Shown: positions 27,700 to 39,120 of the stretch, piece by piece | How the letters are laid out: the number at the start of each line of letters is the position of its first letter | Position numbering within the stretch: position 1 is the first letter of the stretch | Assembly: GCA_947561715.1 (NCBI GenBank) | Contig: OX387201.1 | Span: forward strand, 12,290,001-12,354,000 | DNA: 64,000 bases | Direction of reading: 5' to 3' | DNA from: Ascidia mentula | Lineage: Eukaryota; Chordata; Ascidiacea; Phlebobranchia; Ascidiidae | Notes under the pieces: generated by a model | What the model was told of the DNA's origin: nothing | Databases searched by the model: none | The model's input: the letters and a program-made list of their open reading frames with translations, nothing else | Position numbers and translations under genes: made by a program

Positions 27700-30600
27700 T
27701 AAAATATATTTTTTCATTGCAAGCTTTATTATACAGTGGAAAACGCTGATACTCCAGTATTGCGTTTGCGGTTGCACAACGTATGTAACTATGCGCTTTC
27801 AGCACTTGTCCATTTTGCAGTATATCACTTTTCGATAAAAAATATTTTTTTTCAGTACAAGCCCTATTATACAGTGGAAAACGCTGATACTCCAGTACTG
27901 AGTTTGCGGTTGCACAACGCATGTAACTATGCGATTTCAGCACTTGTCCATTTTGCAGTATATGACTTTTCGATAAAAAATATGTTTTTTCAGTACAAGC
28001 TTTATTATACAGTGGAAAACGCTGATACTCCAGTACTAAGTTTGCGGTTGCACAACGTATGTAACTATGCGATTTCAGCACTTGTCCATTTTGCAGTATA
28101 TGACTTTTCGATAAAAAATATTTTTTTTCAGTACAAGCTTTATTATACAGTGGAAAACGCTGATACTCCAGTACTAAGTTTGCGGTTGCACAACGTATGT
28201 AACTATGCGATTTCAGCACTTGTCCATTTTGCAGTATATGACTTTTCGATAAAAAATATTTTTTTTCATTGCAAGCTTTATTATACAGTGGAAAACGCTG
28301 ATACTCCAGTATTGCGTTTGCGGTTGCACAACGTATGTAACTATGCGCTTTCAGCACTTGTCCATTTTGCAGTATATGACTTTTCGATAAAAAATATTTT
28401 TTTTTAGTACAAGCTTTATTATACAGTGGAAAACGCTGATACTCCAGTACTGAGTTTGCGGTTGCACAAAGTATGTAACTCTGCGCTTTCAGCACTTGTC
28501 CATTTTGCAGTATATGACTTTTCGATAAAAAATATTTTTTTTCATTACAAGCTTTATTATACAGTGGAAAACGCTGATACTCCAGTACTGAGTTTGCGGT
28601 TGCACAACATAAGTAACTCCGCGCTTTCAGCACTTGTCCATTTTGCAGTATTTGACTTTTCGATAAAAAATATGTTTTTTCAGTACAAGCTTTATTATAC
28701 AGTGGAAAACGCTGATACTCCAGTACTGAGTTTGCGGTTGCACAACGTATGTAACTATGCGATTTCAGCACTTGTCCATTTTGCAGTATATGACTTTTCG
28801 ATAAAAAATATGTTTTTTCAGTACAAGCTTTATTATACAGTGGAAAACGCTGATACTCCAGTACTGAGTTTGCGGTTGCACAACGTATGTAACTATGCAA
28901 TTTCAGCACTTGTCCATTTTGCAGTATATGACTTTTCGATGAAAAATATTTTTTTTTCAGTACAAGCTTTATTATACAGTGGAAAACGCTGATACTCCAG
29001 TACTGAGTTTGCGGTTGCACAACGTATGTAACTATGGGATTTCAGCACTTGTCCATTTTGCAGTATATGACTTTTCGATAAAAAATATTGTTTTTTCAGT
29101 ACAAGCTTTATTATACAGTGAAAAACGCTGATACTCCAGTACTGAGTTTGCAGTTGCACAACGTATGTAACTATGCGCTTTCAGCACTTGTCCATTTTGC
29201 AGTATGTGACTTTTCGATAAAAAATATTTTTTTTCAGTACAAGCTTTATTATACAGTGGAAAACGCTGATACTCCAGTACTGAGTTTGCGGTTGCACAAC
29301 GTATGTAACTCTGCGCTTTCAGCACTTGTCCATTTTGCAGTATATGACTTTTCGATAAAAAATATTTTTTTTCAGTACAAGCTTTATTATACAGTGGAAA
29401 AGGCTGATACTCCAGTACTGAGTTTGCGGTTGCACAACGTATGTAACTATGCGATTTCAGCACTTGTCCATTTTGCAGTATATGACTTTTCGATAAAAAA
29501 TATTTTTTTTCATTGCAAGCTTTATTATACAGTGGAAAACGCTGATACTCCAGTATTGCGTTTGCGGTTGCACAACGTATGTAACTATGCGCTTTCAGCA
29601 CTTGTCCATTTTGCAGTATATGACTTTTCGATAAAAAATATTTTTTTTCAGTACAAGCTTTATTATACAGTGGAAAACGCTGATACTCCAGTACTGAGTT
29701 TGCGGTTGCACAACGCATGTAACTATGCGATTTCAGCACTTGTCCATTTTGCAGTATATGACTTTTCGATAAAAAATATTTTTTTTCAGTACAAGCTTTA
29801 TTATACAGTGGAAAACGCTGATACTCCAGTACTGAGTTTGCGGTTGCACAACGTATGTAACTATGCGATTTCAGCACTTGTCCATTTTGCAGTATATGAC
29901 TTTTCGATAAAAAATATGTTTTTTCAGTACAAGCTTTATTATACAGTGGAAAACGCTGATACTCCAGTACTAAGTTTGCGGTTGCACAACGTATGTAACT
30001 ATGCGATTTCAGCACTTGTCCATTTTGCAGTATATGACTTTTCGATAAAAAATATTTTTTTTCAGTACAAGCTTTATTATACAGTGGAAAACGCTGATAC
30101 TCCAGTACTGAGTTTGCGGTTGCACAACGCAAGTAACTATGCGATTTCAGCACTTGTCCATTTTGCAGTATATGACTTTTCGATAAAAAATATTTTTTTT
30201 CAGTACAAGCTTTATTATACAGTGGAAAACGCTGATACTCCAGTACTGAGTTTGCGGTTGCACAACGTATGTAACTATGCGATTTCAGCACTTGTCCATT
30301 TTGCAGTATATGACTTTTCGATAAAAAATATGTTTTTTCAGTACAAGCTTTATTATACAGTGGAAAACGCTGATACTCCAGTACTGAGTTTGCGGTTGCA
30401 CAACGTATGTAACTATGCGATTTCAGCACTTGTCCATTTTGCAGTATATGACTTTTCGATGAAAAATATTTTTTTTCATTACAAGCTTTATTATACAGTG
30501 GAAAACGCTGATACTCCAGTACTGAGTTTGCGGTTGCACAACGTATGTAACTCTGCGATTTCAGCACTTGTCCATTTTGCAGTATATGACTTTTCGATAA

Positions 30601-30729
30601 AAAATATTTTTTTTCAGTACAAGCTTTATTATACAGTGGAAAACGCTGATACTCCAGTACTGAGTTTGCGGTTGCACAACGCATGTAACTATGCGATTTC
30701 AGCACTTGTCCATTTTGCAGTATATGACT

Positions 30730-30732
30730 TTT
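30730..30732 (+). repeat. 5' target-site duplication (TTT), LINE copy 1
   Basis: The satellite phrase GCAGTATATGACTTTT breaks off after its fourth T, and the LINE starts with GTATATAAC. At the other end the satellite resumes as TTTCGATAAA. The empty paralogue has only TTTT before CGAT, so three Ts are duplicated. A 3-bp duplication is short, and a chance match of one or two Ts cannot be excluded. Confidence 0.7.
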
Positions 30733-30740
30733 GTATATAA

Positions 30741-31328
30741 CTAAAAATAACAAAGAAAGAAAATATCAAACTTAAAGAAGACATAAAACACTTGAAAACT
30801 AGCATAGCTTCATACTCGGGACAACTCAATGAACTTGAGCAATATGGTCGAAGAGATTGCCTCGAAATTAAAGGCATTCCCTACAACAAGGAAGAGTGCA
30901 CGGATGAGATTGTGGTCTCTGTGGCAAAAAAAACTGGTATTAACATCACAAAAAATGACATCAGCATTTCGCACCGTTTGCCATCACGCCAAAGCAACAC
31001 ACAACAACCGCCCACAATTATTGCAAAATTTTTGTCAAGAAAACTACGTGATGACCTGTACATGAATAGAAAAAAGCTACACAAGATAAACATGGACCAT
31101 CAAGCTACAAAAATATACATCAATGAAAGTCTAACAAAAATAAACAGGAAAATCTTCAATACTTGCCTTGCGTTCAAAAGAAATGAAGGATACAAATTTA
31201 TCTGGACGAAAAATGGATCAACACTGTTAAAAAAGGATGAAGGAACTTCAGCAATTTGGATAAAAAATGAAGATGATCTCAAGAAATTCAAGATTCCAAA
31301 CATCGAAAGAGGTACTGAATCCAACTGA
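30741..31328 (+). pseudogene. LINE ORF1, 5'-truncated (195 codons left)
   Basis: Remnant of the nucleic-acid-binding ORF1 protein that accompanies LINE RNA. The reading frame is open from just after TAA at 30738-30740, which lies at the truncated edge, to TGA at 31326-31328. No genuine ATG start precedes the conserved part, so the N-terminus is missing. Remaining residues show a lysine/glutamate-rich helical segment (about 5-37, likely the end of a coiled coil), then GRRDCLEIKGIP (36-47) and TIIAKFLSRKLRDD (92-105), which fit the RRM-like core seen in L1-type ORF1 proteins. A C-terminal part (about 125-184, including INESLT, YKFIWTKNG and AIWIKNEDDL) resembles the C-terminal domain shared with baculovirus FP-type proteins in invertebrate LINEs; that family link is from memory. 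Unlikely to be made as a functional protein from this copy. Confidence 0.85.
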
Positions 31329-31420
31329 ATTGTTACTATACAATCCCAAGGATGTCTTTGAGCTATAAAACAATCAATGTTGTTATATTTGCATATTATT
31401 TTAGGTAAAAAACCACCAAT
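31329..31420 (+). other. ORF1-ORF2 spacer of LINE copy 1
   Basis: 92 bp between the ORF1 stop and the ORF2 ATG, with no coding capacity. The ORFs are in different frames. An in-frame TAA at 31406-31408 lies 15 bp before the ORF2 ATG, so ORF2 is not a read-through fusion with ORF1. How ORF2 would be translated (reinitiation or internal entry) is not shown by the sequence. Confidence 0.8.
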
Positions 31421-34351
31421 ATGACTACAAATACGAGTCCTTGTAAATATTACTCTATGCAAGAATTTGTAAAAACATCACAGTGTATAGGCCAAAAAGA
31501 TTTTTGTGTGACACATTTCAATGTAAGGAGCTTACCACACAACCTAGACACACTTGAAACATTCACCAACATGTGCATCGAATTACCCCATATAATTGGC
31601 ATTTCTGAAACAAGGCTAAAAAATAGTACTGCAACCAATACTACTTTGAATGGTTATGACTTTTTGGGGGAAAACTCCTTAACAAATGCGGGTGGCGTTG
31701 GTTTTTACATTAAAAGGCCACTAGTTTACCGCAAAAATGACACATACAAAATATACATGCCACGTTGTGAAAACTTGTGGATTGAGTTGGATCTGAAACA
31801 AAATAATCAAAACAAAACCATTATAATTGGAGTAATATATCGCCACCCAGATCAATCTATATCACCCTTCACATCACAATTGGAAAACACCTTGCATAAA
31901 CTGAACAAAAACAACACATTATTTTATATTCTCGGAGACTTAAACATAGACCTTTTAAAAAACACTCCTCAAATACAAGAATATACATTAATGTTAACAG
32001 CACTTAACAGCACAATAATAATCGACAAAGCATCTCACACTGCCCCTTCACAGAAACAATCCTGTTTAGATCACATTTACACTAACAACACCAAAAATGT
32101 TATCACATCCGGTTTAGTTACTTTTGATATATCAGACCACTTGCCAATATTTGCTATTACACACAACCTACAACCAACAGACTCACCACACCCCAAAGTA
32201 ATACGAAATTACTCAAAGTTTGATGCAGACAAATTTTTGCTCACCATTTCAAACAAAGCAAGCACCATCTGGAATCAAACTGATATAAGCCAGAAAATGG
32301 TAACTTTTATCCAAATTTTTCAAAGTGCTGTAGAAGAGCAGGCCCCATATACAACTTTATCAACCAGGCGCAAGGCAAATCCTTGGCTTACCAAAGGTAT
32401 CCTGAAATCAATAAAACATAAAAATAAACTTTACAAAAAATACATCCAACAAAAAATCAATGCAATGAAATACAAATCATATTCAAGCAAGCTAAAATCA
32501 ACCATACGAGCAGCAAAGAGAAACTACTACAAAGTCATGTTTGAACACAACAAATCAAGTCCAAAACAAACATGGAAACTTATCAATAAAGTAACTACAA
32601 ACAACATCAAAGGGAAAACACACATATCACAAATTACTACAACAAATGGTACAGTGACAAATGACCCATTGATCATGGCAAATACGTTCAATACTTTTTT
32701 CACCAGCATTGGAAAAGATATGGCGCTTCTTGTCCCCCCAACATCTAAATCACCAGCAGAATACCTCACAAATGGCCCGTCATCATCATTCTTTTTTTAC
32801 ACCATAGAAATAAATGAAGTTTTCAATACTATTGTACAGTTAGATTCAAGTAAATCACCTGGTCCCTATGACATGCCCATAAAACTAGTAAAACTAGCAG
32901 CACCAGTCATCTCTCCAATTCTTTGCATGTTGTTTAATTGTTGCATTCAAACAGCAAGTTACCCAAGTTGCCTTAAACTGTCTCAAATATCACCATTGTT
33001 CAAGGGCGGGGACCAAAAAAATGTCAATAACTACAGACCGATATCGCTTATACCAGTTTTTGCCAAAATTTTTGAAATAATTATACACAAAAGAGTTACC
33101 GAGTACTTAACAAAATTTGACCTTCTGACCAAATTTCAAAATGGATTTAGGCCTGGCCATTCCACAGATTTGACAGTCGCACAAATTTATGAGCATATAG
33201 CTAATTCCACAGATCACAAAGAAAAAACATGCGCAATTTTCCTGGATTTATCAAAGGCATTTGATACTGTCAACCACGAAATCATCCTGCAAAAATTGGA
33301 GTTTTATGGATTCCGGGGAAAAATTAAAAGCTTTTTTGAAAACTACCTCACTGGCAGGCAACAATACACTAAAATTTGCAATTCCCGCTCCAATGTCTGT
33401 AACGTGGAATGTGGTGTGCCCCAGGGATCTCCTCTAGGACCACTTCTGTTTCTCATTTATGTAAATGATTTGCCTTGCGCCTCCTCATTCTGCACAAGAT
33501 TATTCGCAGATGACACATGTCTCATCAAGTCGTGCAAAAATGTAAGGGATTTAGAAAAGGCTGCAAATATCGAACTAGATAAGGTTAATACATGGCTCAA
33601 TTCGAACAAACTAACAGTTAACTGCAAAAAAACCACATTCATGCTCTTCGCAAACAGCAAAAAGACAAACAATACGGATTTTACCCTTAAGATTAATGAC
33701 ACCACACTAGAGCAAGTCAAGACCACAAAGTACCTTGGTGTACATATTGATGATACACTGTCATGGGCCCCACATGTTAACTCAACCTGCAAAAAAATTG
33801 CAAAAAGCGTTGCAATTCTTTACAAGCTGAAGCACATCATAGGACAGTGTACATTACAAACAGTGTATCACGCACTTGTTCATTCGCATTTGTCTTATGG
33901 CCTTTTGGCGTGGGGTTTTGTTTGCCCATCATTGTTACATCCAGTGGTGGTCCTGCAAAATAGAGCGCTTCGCATAATAACAAACAGTCCCTTTCGCACC
34001 CACACCTATCAACTGTACATTAAAGCACAAATTCTTCCAGTCAATCTACAGCACAAGCTGCAACTTGGTAAATTTGCTTACAATTACAAAAATCATCGTC
34101 TACCCGCAGCCTTTAAGGACTACTTTACCCCATTAGCAAACATTCACACCCACATAACACGATGTCAAACCACACATCAATATTATCTCCCACGTGTTTT
34201 CACTGAACTAGGCAAAAAAACTATAAAATACCAAGGCGCAGAAATATGGAATAACATCCCGCAAAACATTAAAAGCTTTAGCTTGAAAGGGTTTCTTAAA
34301 GCACTAAAATTACACTTTCTTCACTTATATGCCAATGCTGCACAGCTGTAG
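31421..34351 (+). CDS. LINE ORF2: APE endonuclease-reverse transcriptase
   Basis: 976-residue polyprotein that would nick target DNA and reverse-transcribe the element's RNA at the nick. The start is the first ATG after an in-frame TAA at 31406. The endonuclease (about 28-245) keeps its active-site series: HFNVRSL (N34), ISETRL (E63), YRHP (Y140), GDLNIDLL (172-179, D173, N175), DHIY (217-220) and ISDHLP (D239, H240). A linker rich in lysine follows. Reverse transcriptase runs from about 475 to 780: NNYRPISL (536-543), GFRPGHST, FLDLSKAFDTVNHE (607-620, catalytic D609), GVPQGSPLGP (665-674), FADD (695-698) and KYLGVHIDD (770-778). The C-terminal 200 residues match the conserved HSHLSYGLLAWG and NRALRI region of CR1/Jockey-type elements. 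No RNase H and no CCHC knuckle are evident. No stop or frameshift interrupts it, so it is potentially catalytic, though this copy has lost its promoter end. Confidence 0.96.
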   Translation: MTTNTSPCKYYSMQEFVKTSQCIGQKDFCVTHFNVRSLPHNLDTLETFTNMCIELPHIIGISETRLKNSTATNTTLNGYDFLGENSLTNAGGVGFYIKRPLVYRKNDTYKIYMPRCENLWIELDLKQNNQNKTIIIGVIYRHPDQSISPFTSQLENTLHKLNKNNTLFYILGDLNIDLLKNTPQIQEYTLMLTALNSTIIIDKASHTAPSQKQSCLDHIYTNNTKNVITSGLVTFDISDHLPIFAITHNLQPTDSPHPKVIRNYSKFDADKFLLTISNKASTIWNQTDISQKMVTFIQIFQSAVEEQAPYTTLSTRRKANPWLTKGILKSIKHKNKLYKKYIQQKINAMKYKSYSSKLKSTIRAAKRNYYKVMFEHNKSSPKQTWKLINKVTTNNIKGKTHISQITTTNGTVTNDPLIMANTFNTFFTSIGKDMALLVPPTSKSPAEYLTNGPSSSFFFYTIEINEVFNTIVQLDSSKSPGPYDMPIKLVKLAAPVISPILCMLFNCCIQTASYPSCLKLSQISPLFKGGDQKNVNNYRPISLIPVFAKIFEIIIHKRVTEYLTKFDLLTKFQNGFRPGHSTDLTVAQIYEHIANSTDHKEKTCAIFLDLSKAFDTVNHEIILQKLEFYGFRGKIKSFFENYLTGRQQYTKICNSRSNVCNVECGVPQGSPLGPLLFLIYVNDLPCASSFCTRLFADDTCLIKSCKNVRDLEKAANIELDKVNTWLNSNKLTVNCKKTTFMLFANSKKTNNTDFTLKINDTTLEQVKTTKYLGVHIDDTLSWAPHVNSTCKKIAKSVAILYKLKHIIGQCTLQTVYHALVHSHLSYGLLAWGFVCPSLLHPVVVLQNRALRIITNSPFRTHTYQLYIKAQILPVNLQHKLQLGKFAYNYKNHRLPAAFKDYFTPLANIHTHITRCQTTHQYYLPRVFTELGKKTIKYQGAEIWNNIPQNIKSFSLKGFLKALKLHFLHLYANAAQL

Positions 34352-34823
34352 AGATGACCACGTGCGATGTAAACACCCGCAGGAATGTTTTGATGCGATA
34401 GGGCGCAATTTAGCAAAAAATCACAACGTCACTTCACCGCCGGCCTAATTGGTAATTGCCCTTGACATATGCAAATGGTAAAATTCACAACGATTCATTC
34501 TTATTTATATTGTATCTTTTAGTTTTGTAACATGCGCAATACTTAATGATTGTCTTTTCTTTGTTTCGTGTTATTTTTGTACTTCTTTGTTTATTGTAAT
34601 GCAGAATGATTGTTGATTAAATGTTCCTTGCTTCATCAATGTCATTGCGTACAACCGCGTAAATCTTTTGCAACCTCGAAACAACCCAGGGGCGGTTTCA
34701 AATAACCAATTGAGGTTTCTACCGTCCCTTCATCTAATCCCAACTGGATCATTCATTGTGTTTTACTGTTCCGCATTTTATTTTCGCGGATTAGGATGTA
34801 AATAAACTGAATTGAAAATTGAA
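34352..34823 (+). other. 3' untranslated region of LINE copy 1
   Basis: 472 bp, AT-rich, with no open frame. It includes two possible stems: GAAACAACCC (34678-34687) with GGGCGGTTTC (34690-34699), 8 of 10 positions complementary, and CTAATCC (34734-34740) with GGATTAG (34788-34794). It ends in CTGAATTGAAAATTGAA, a degenerate TTGAA repeat rather than a long poly(A). In related LINEs the 3' end is the part the reverse transcriptase recognises, so these stems are candidates for that role; this is inference. Confidence 0.75.
34801..34806 (+). promoter_or_regulatory. Polyadenylation signal AATAAA, LINE copy 1
   Basis: Exact AATAAA 17 bp before the element's end, a sensible position for forming the RNA 3' end of the element. 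Confidence 0.6.
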
Positions 34824-34826
34824 TTT
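34824..34826 (+). repeat. 3' target-site duplication (TTT), LINE copy 1
   Basis: Three Ts between the TTGAA tail and CGATAAAAAATA, matching the last three Ts before the insertion. Confidence 0.7.
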
Positions 34827-37800
34827 CGATAAAAAATATTTTTTTTCAGTACAAGCTTTATTATACAGTGGAAAACGCTGATACTCCAGTACTGAGTTTG
34901 CGGTTGCACAACGCATGTAACTATGCGATTTCAGTACTTGTCCATTTTGCAGTATATGACTTTTCGATAAAAAATATTTTTTTTCAGTACAAGCTTTATT
35001 ATACAGTGGAAAACGCTGATACTCCAGTACTGAGTTTGCGGTTGCACAACGTATGTAACTATGCGATTTCAGCACTTGTCCATTTTGCAGTATATGACTT
35101 TTCGATAAAAAATATGTTTTTTCAGTACAAGCTTTATTATACAGTGGAAAACGCTGATACTCCAGTACTGAGTTTGCGGTTGCACAACGTATGTAACTAT
35201 GCGATTTCAGCACTTGTCCATTTTGCAGTATATGACTTTTCGATGAAAAATATTTTTTTTCATTACAAGCTTTATTATACAGTGGAAAACGCTGATACTC
35301 CAGTACTGAGTTTGCGGTTGCACAACGTATGTAACTATGCGCTTTCAGCATTTGTCCATTTTGCAGTATATGACTTTTCGATAAAAAATATTTTATTTCA
35401 GTACAAGCTTTATTATACAGTGGAAAACGCTGATACTCCAGTACTGAGTTTGCGGTTGCACAACGTATGTAACTATGCGATTTCAGCACTTATCCATTTT
35501 GCAGTATATGACTTTTCGATAAAAAATATGTTTTTTCAGTACAAGCTTTATTATACAGTGGAAAACGCTGATACTCCAGTACTGAGTTTGCGGTTGCACA
35601 ACGTATGTAACTATGCGATTTCAGCACTTGTCCATTTTGCAGTATATGACTTTTCGATAAAAAATATTTTTTTTCATTGCAAGCTTTATTATACAGTGAA
35701 AAACGCTGATACTCCAGTATTGCGTTTGCGGTTGCACAACGTATGTAACTATGCGCTTTCAGCACTTGTCCATTTTGCAGTATATGACTTTTCGATAAAA
35801 AATATTTTTTTTCAGTACAAGCTTTATTATACAGTGGAAAACGCTGATACTCCAGTACTGAGTTTGCGGTTGCACAAAGTATGTAACTCTGCGCTTTCAG
35901 CACTTGTCCATTTTGCAGTATATGACTTTTCGATAAAAAATATTTTTTTTCATTACAAGCTTTATTATACAGTGGAAAACGCTGATACTCCAGTACTGAG
36001 TTGGCGGTTGCACAACATAAGTAACTCCGCGCTTTCAGCACTTGTCCATTTTGCAGTATTTGACTTTTCGATAAAAAATATGTTTTTTCAGTACAAGCTT
36101 TATTATACAGTGGAAAACGCTGATACTCCAGTACTGAGTTTGCGGTTGCACAACGTATGTAACTATGCGATTTCAGCACTTGTCCATTTTGCAGTATATG
36201 ACTTTTCGATAAAAAATATGTTTTTTCAGTACAAGCTTTATTATACAGTGGAAAACGCTGATACTCCAGTACTGAGTTTGCGGTTGCACAACGTATGTAA
36301 CTATGCAATTTCAGCACTTGTCCATTTTGCAGTATATGACTTTTCGATGAAAAATATTTTTTTTTCAGTACAAGCTTTATTATACAGTGGAAAACGCTGA
36401 TACTCCAGTACTGAGTTTGCGGTTGCACAACGTATGTAACTATGGGATTTCAGCACTTGTCCATTTTGCAGTATATGACTTTTCGATAAAAAATATTGTT
36501 TTTTCAGTACAAGCTTTATTATACAGTGAAAAACGCTGATACTCCAGTACTGAGTTTGCAGTTGCACAACGTATGTAACTATGCGCTTTCAGCACTTGTC
36601 CATTTTGCAGTATGTGACTTTTCGATAAAAAATATTTTTTTTCAGTACAAGCTTTATTATACAGTGGAAAACGCTGATACTCCAGTACTGAGTTTGCGGT
36701 TGCACAACGTATGTAACTCTGCGCTTTCAGCACTTGTCCATTTTGCAGTATATGACTTTTCGATAAAAAATATTTTTTTTCAGTACAAGCTTTATTATAC
36801 AGTGGAAAAGGCTGATACTCCAGTACTGAGTTTGCGGTTGCACAACGTATGTAACTATGCGATTTCAGCACTTGTCCATTTTGCAGTATATGACTTTTCG
36901 ATAAAAAATATTTTTTTTCATTGCAAGCTTTATTATACAGTGGAAAACGCTGATACTCCAGTATTGCGTTTGCGGTTGCACAACGTATGTAACTATGCGC
37001 TTTCAGCACTTGTCCATTTTGCAGTATATGACTTTTCGATAAAAAATATTTTTTTTCAGTACAAGCTTTATTATACAGTGGAAAACGCTGATACTCCAGT
37101 ACTGAGTTTGCGGTTGCACAACGCATGTAACTATGCGATTTCAGCACTTGTCCATTTTGCAGTATATGACTTTTCGATAAAAAATATTTTTTTTCAGTAC
37201 AAGCTTTATTATACAGTGGAAAACGCTGATACTCCAGTACTGAGTTTGCGGTTGCACAACGTATGTAACTATGCGATTTCAGCACTTGTCCATTTTGCAG
37301 TATATGACTTTTCGATAAAAAATATGTTTTTTCAGTACAAGCTTTATTATACAGTGGAAAACGCTGATACTCCAGTACTAAGTTTGCGGTTGCACAACGT
37401 ATGTAACTATGCGATTTCAGCACTTGTCCATTTTGCAGTATATGACTTTTCGATAAAAAATATTTTTTTTCAGTGCAAGCTTTATTATACAGTGGAAAAC
37501 GCTGATACTCCAGTACTGAGTTTGCGGTTGCACAACGCAAGTAACTATGCGATTTCAGCACTTGTCCATTTTGCAGTATATGACTTTTCGATAAAAAATA
37601 TTTTTTTTCAGTACAAGCTTTATTATACAGTGGAAAACGCTGATACTCCAGTACTGAGTTTGCGGTTGCACAACGTATGTAACTATGCGATTTCAGCACT
37701 TGTCCATTTTGCAGTATATGACTTTTCGATAAAAAATATGTTTTTTCAGTACAAGCTTTATTATACAGTGGAAAACGCTGATACTCCAGTACTGAGTTTG

Positions 37801-39120
37801 CGGTTGCACAACGTATGTAACTCTGCGATTTCAGCACTTGTCCATTTTGCAGTATATGACTTTTCGATAAAAAATATTTTTTTTCAGTACAAGCTTTATT
37901 ATACAGTGGAAAACGCTGATACTCCAGTACTGAGTTTGCGGTTGCACAACGCATGTAACTATGCGATTTCAGCACTTGTCCATTTTGCAGTATATGACTT
38001 TTCGATAAAAAATATTTTTTTTCAGTACAAGCTTTATTATACAGTGGAAAACGCTGATACTCCAGTACTGAGTTTGCGGTTGCACAACGCATGTAACTAT
38101 GCGATTTCAGTACTTGTCCATTTTGCAGTATATGACTTTTCGATAAAAAATATTTTTTTTCAGTACAAGCTTTATTATACAGTGGAAAACGCTGATACTC
38201 CAGTACTGAGTTTGCGGTTGCACAACGTATGTAACTATGCGATTTCAGCACTTGTCCATTTTGCAGTATATGACTTTTCGATAAAAAATATGTTTTTTCA
38301 GTACAAGCTTTATTATACAGTGGAAAACGCTGATACTCCAGTACTGAGTTTGCGGTTGCACAACGTATGTAACTATGCGATTTCAGCACTTGTCCATTTT
38401 GCAGTATATGACTTTTCGATGAAAAATATTTTTTTTCATTACAAGCTTTATTATACAGTGGAAAACGCTGATACTCCAGTACTGAGTTTGCGGTTGCACA
38501 ACGTATGTAACTCTGCGCTTTCAGCATTTGTCCATTTTGCAGTATATGACTTTTCGATAAAAAATATTTTATTTCAGTACAAGCTTTATTATACAGTGGA
38601 AAACGCTGATACTCCAGTACTGAGTTTGCGGTTGCACAACGTATGTAACTATGCGATTTCAGCACTTGTCCATTTTGCAGTATATGACTTTTCGATAAAA
38701 AATATGTTTTTTCAGTACAAGCTTTATTATACAGTGGAAAACGCTGATACTCCAGTACTGAGTTTGCGGTTGCACAACGTATGTAACTATGCGATTTCAG
38801 CACTTGTCCATTTTGCAGTATATGACTTTTCGATGAAAAATATTTTTTTTCATTACAAGCTTTATTATACAGTGGAAAACGCTGATACTCCAGTACTGAG
38901 TTTGCGGTTGCACAACGTATGTAACTCTGCGCTTTCAGCATTTGTCCATTTTGCAGTATATGACTTTTCGATAAAAAATATTTTTTTTCAGTACAAGCTT
39001 TATTATACAGTGGAAAACGCTGATACTCCAGTACTGAGTTTGCGGTTGCACAACGCATGTAACTATGCGATTTCAGCACTTGTCCATTTTGCAGTATATG
39101 ACTTTTCGATAAAAAATATT

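Larger units (their letters stand above)
1..30732 (+). repeat. Satellite array 1, 138-bp monomer
   Basis: About 223 head-to-tail copies of a 138-bp monomer, starting inside a repeat at the window edge. The period is read directly: the phrase CAGTGGAAAACGCTG recurs at 3, 141, 279 and so on. Conserved landmarks in order are the palindrome CAGTACTG, TTGCGGTTGCACAACG, a variable box (GTATGTAAC, GCATGTAAC, GCAGGTAAC, GCAAGTAAC or ATAAGTAAC), TTGTCCATTTTGCAG, ACTTTTCGATAAAAAATA, a T8 tract, CAGTACAAGCTT. Most monomers differ by only a few bases. Substitutions recur in set combinations, which is typical of higher-order homogenisation by unequal exchange. A typical monomer is about 35% GC. Indels are rare and concentrate in the A/T tract. 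The family is not one I recognise. Role is unknown; a centromeric or pericentromeric location is inference from array size alone. Confidence 0.97.
30733..34823 (+). mobile_element. LINE (non-LTR retrotransposon) copy 1, 5'-truncated
   Basis: A 4,091-bp element inserted in the same orientation as the satellite. It holds the 3' part of ORF1 (to 31328), a 92-bp spacer, a complete ORF2 (31421-34351), a 472-bp 3' untranslated region, AATAAA and a short TTGAA-like tail. There are no long terminal repeats. Endonuclease type (APE), the absence of RNase H and the tail suggest the CR1/L2/Jockey side of the LINE tree; clade is inference. The start lies inside ORF1, so the copy is 5'-truncated, the usual product of incomplete target-primed reverse transcription. 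The AG-free T run and CGAT at the right end are satellite, not element. Both ends are confirmed by the empty site at 51253-51256. Confidence 0.97.
28177..36846 (+). repeat. Segmental duplication copy A, carries LINE copy 1
   Basis: Pairs with 55331-64000 at a constant offset of 27,154 bp. The left limit is set by A at 28176 against G at 55330; further left the two arrays have different monomer order. The right limit is only the end of the window. Reading both copies side by side I found one difference: C at 36134 against T at 63288. Both LINE junctions, both ORFs and the 3' untranslated region look the same. More differences could have been missed by eye. Confidence 0.9.

Noticed and set aside
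30733..30792. LINE promoter or intact 5' untranslated region
   Set aside because: The first codons already belong to the ORF1 coiled coil, so the 5' end has been lost.
30829..31065. 78-codon open frame overlapping LINE ORF1, and minus-strand frames such as 31100-31462 and 33457-33792
   Set aside because: They overlap the conserved ORF1 or ORF2 frames and show no recognisable domain; they are shadows.
30733..34823. LTR retrotransposon or endogenous retrovirus
   Set aside because: There are no terminal repeats, protease, integrase or RNase H. The endonuclease is APE-type and sits before the reverse transcriptase, as in LINEs.
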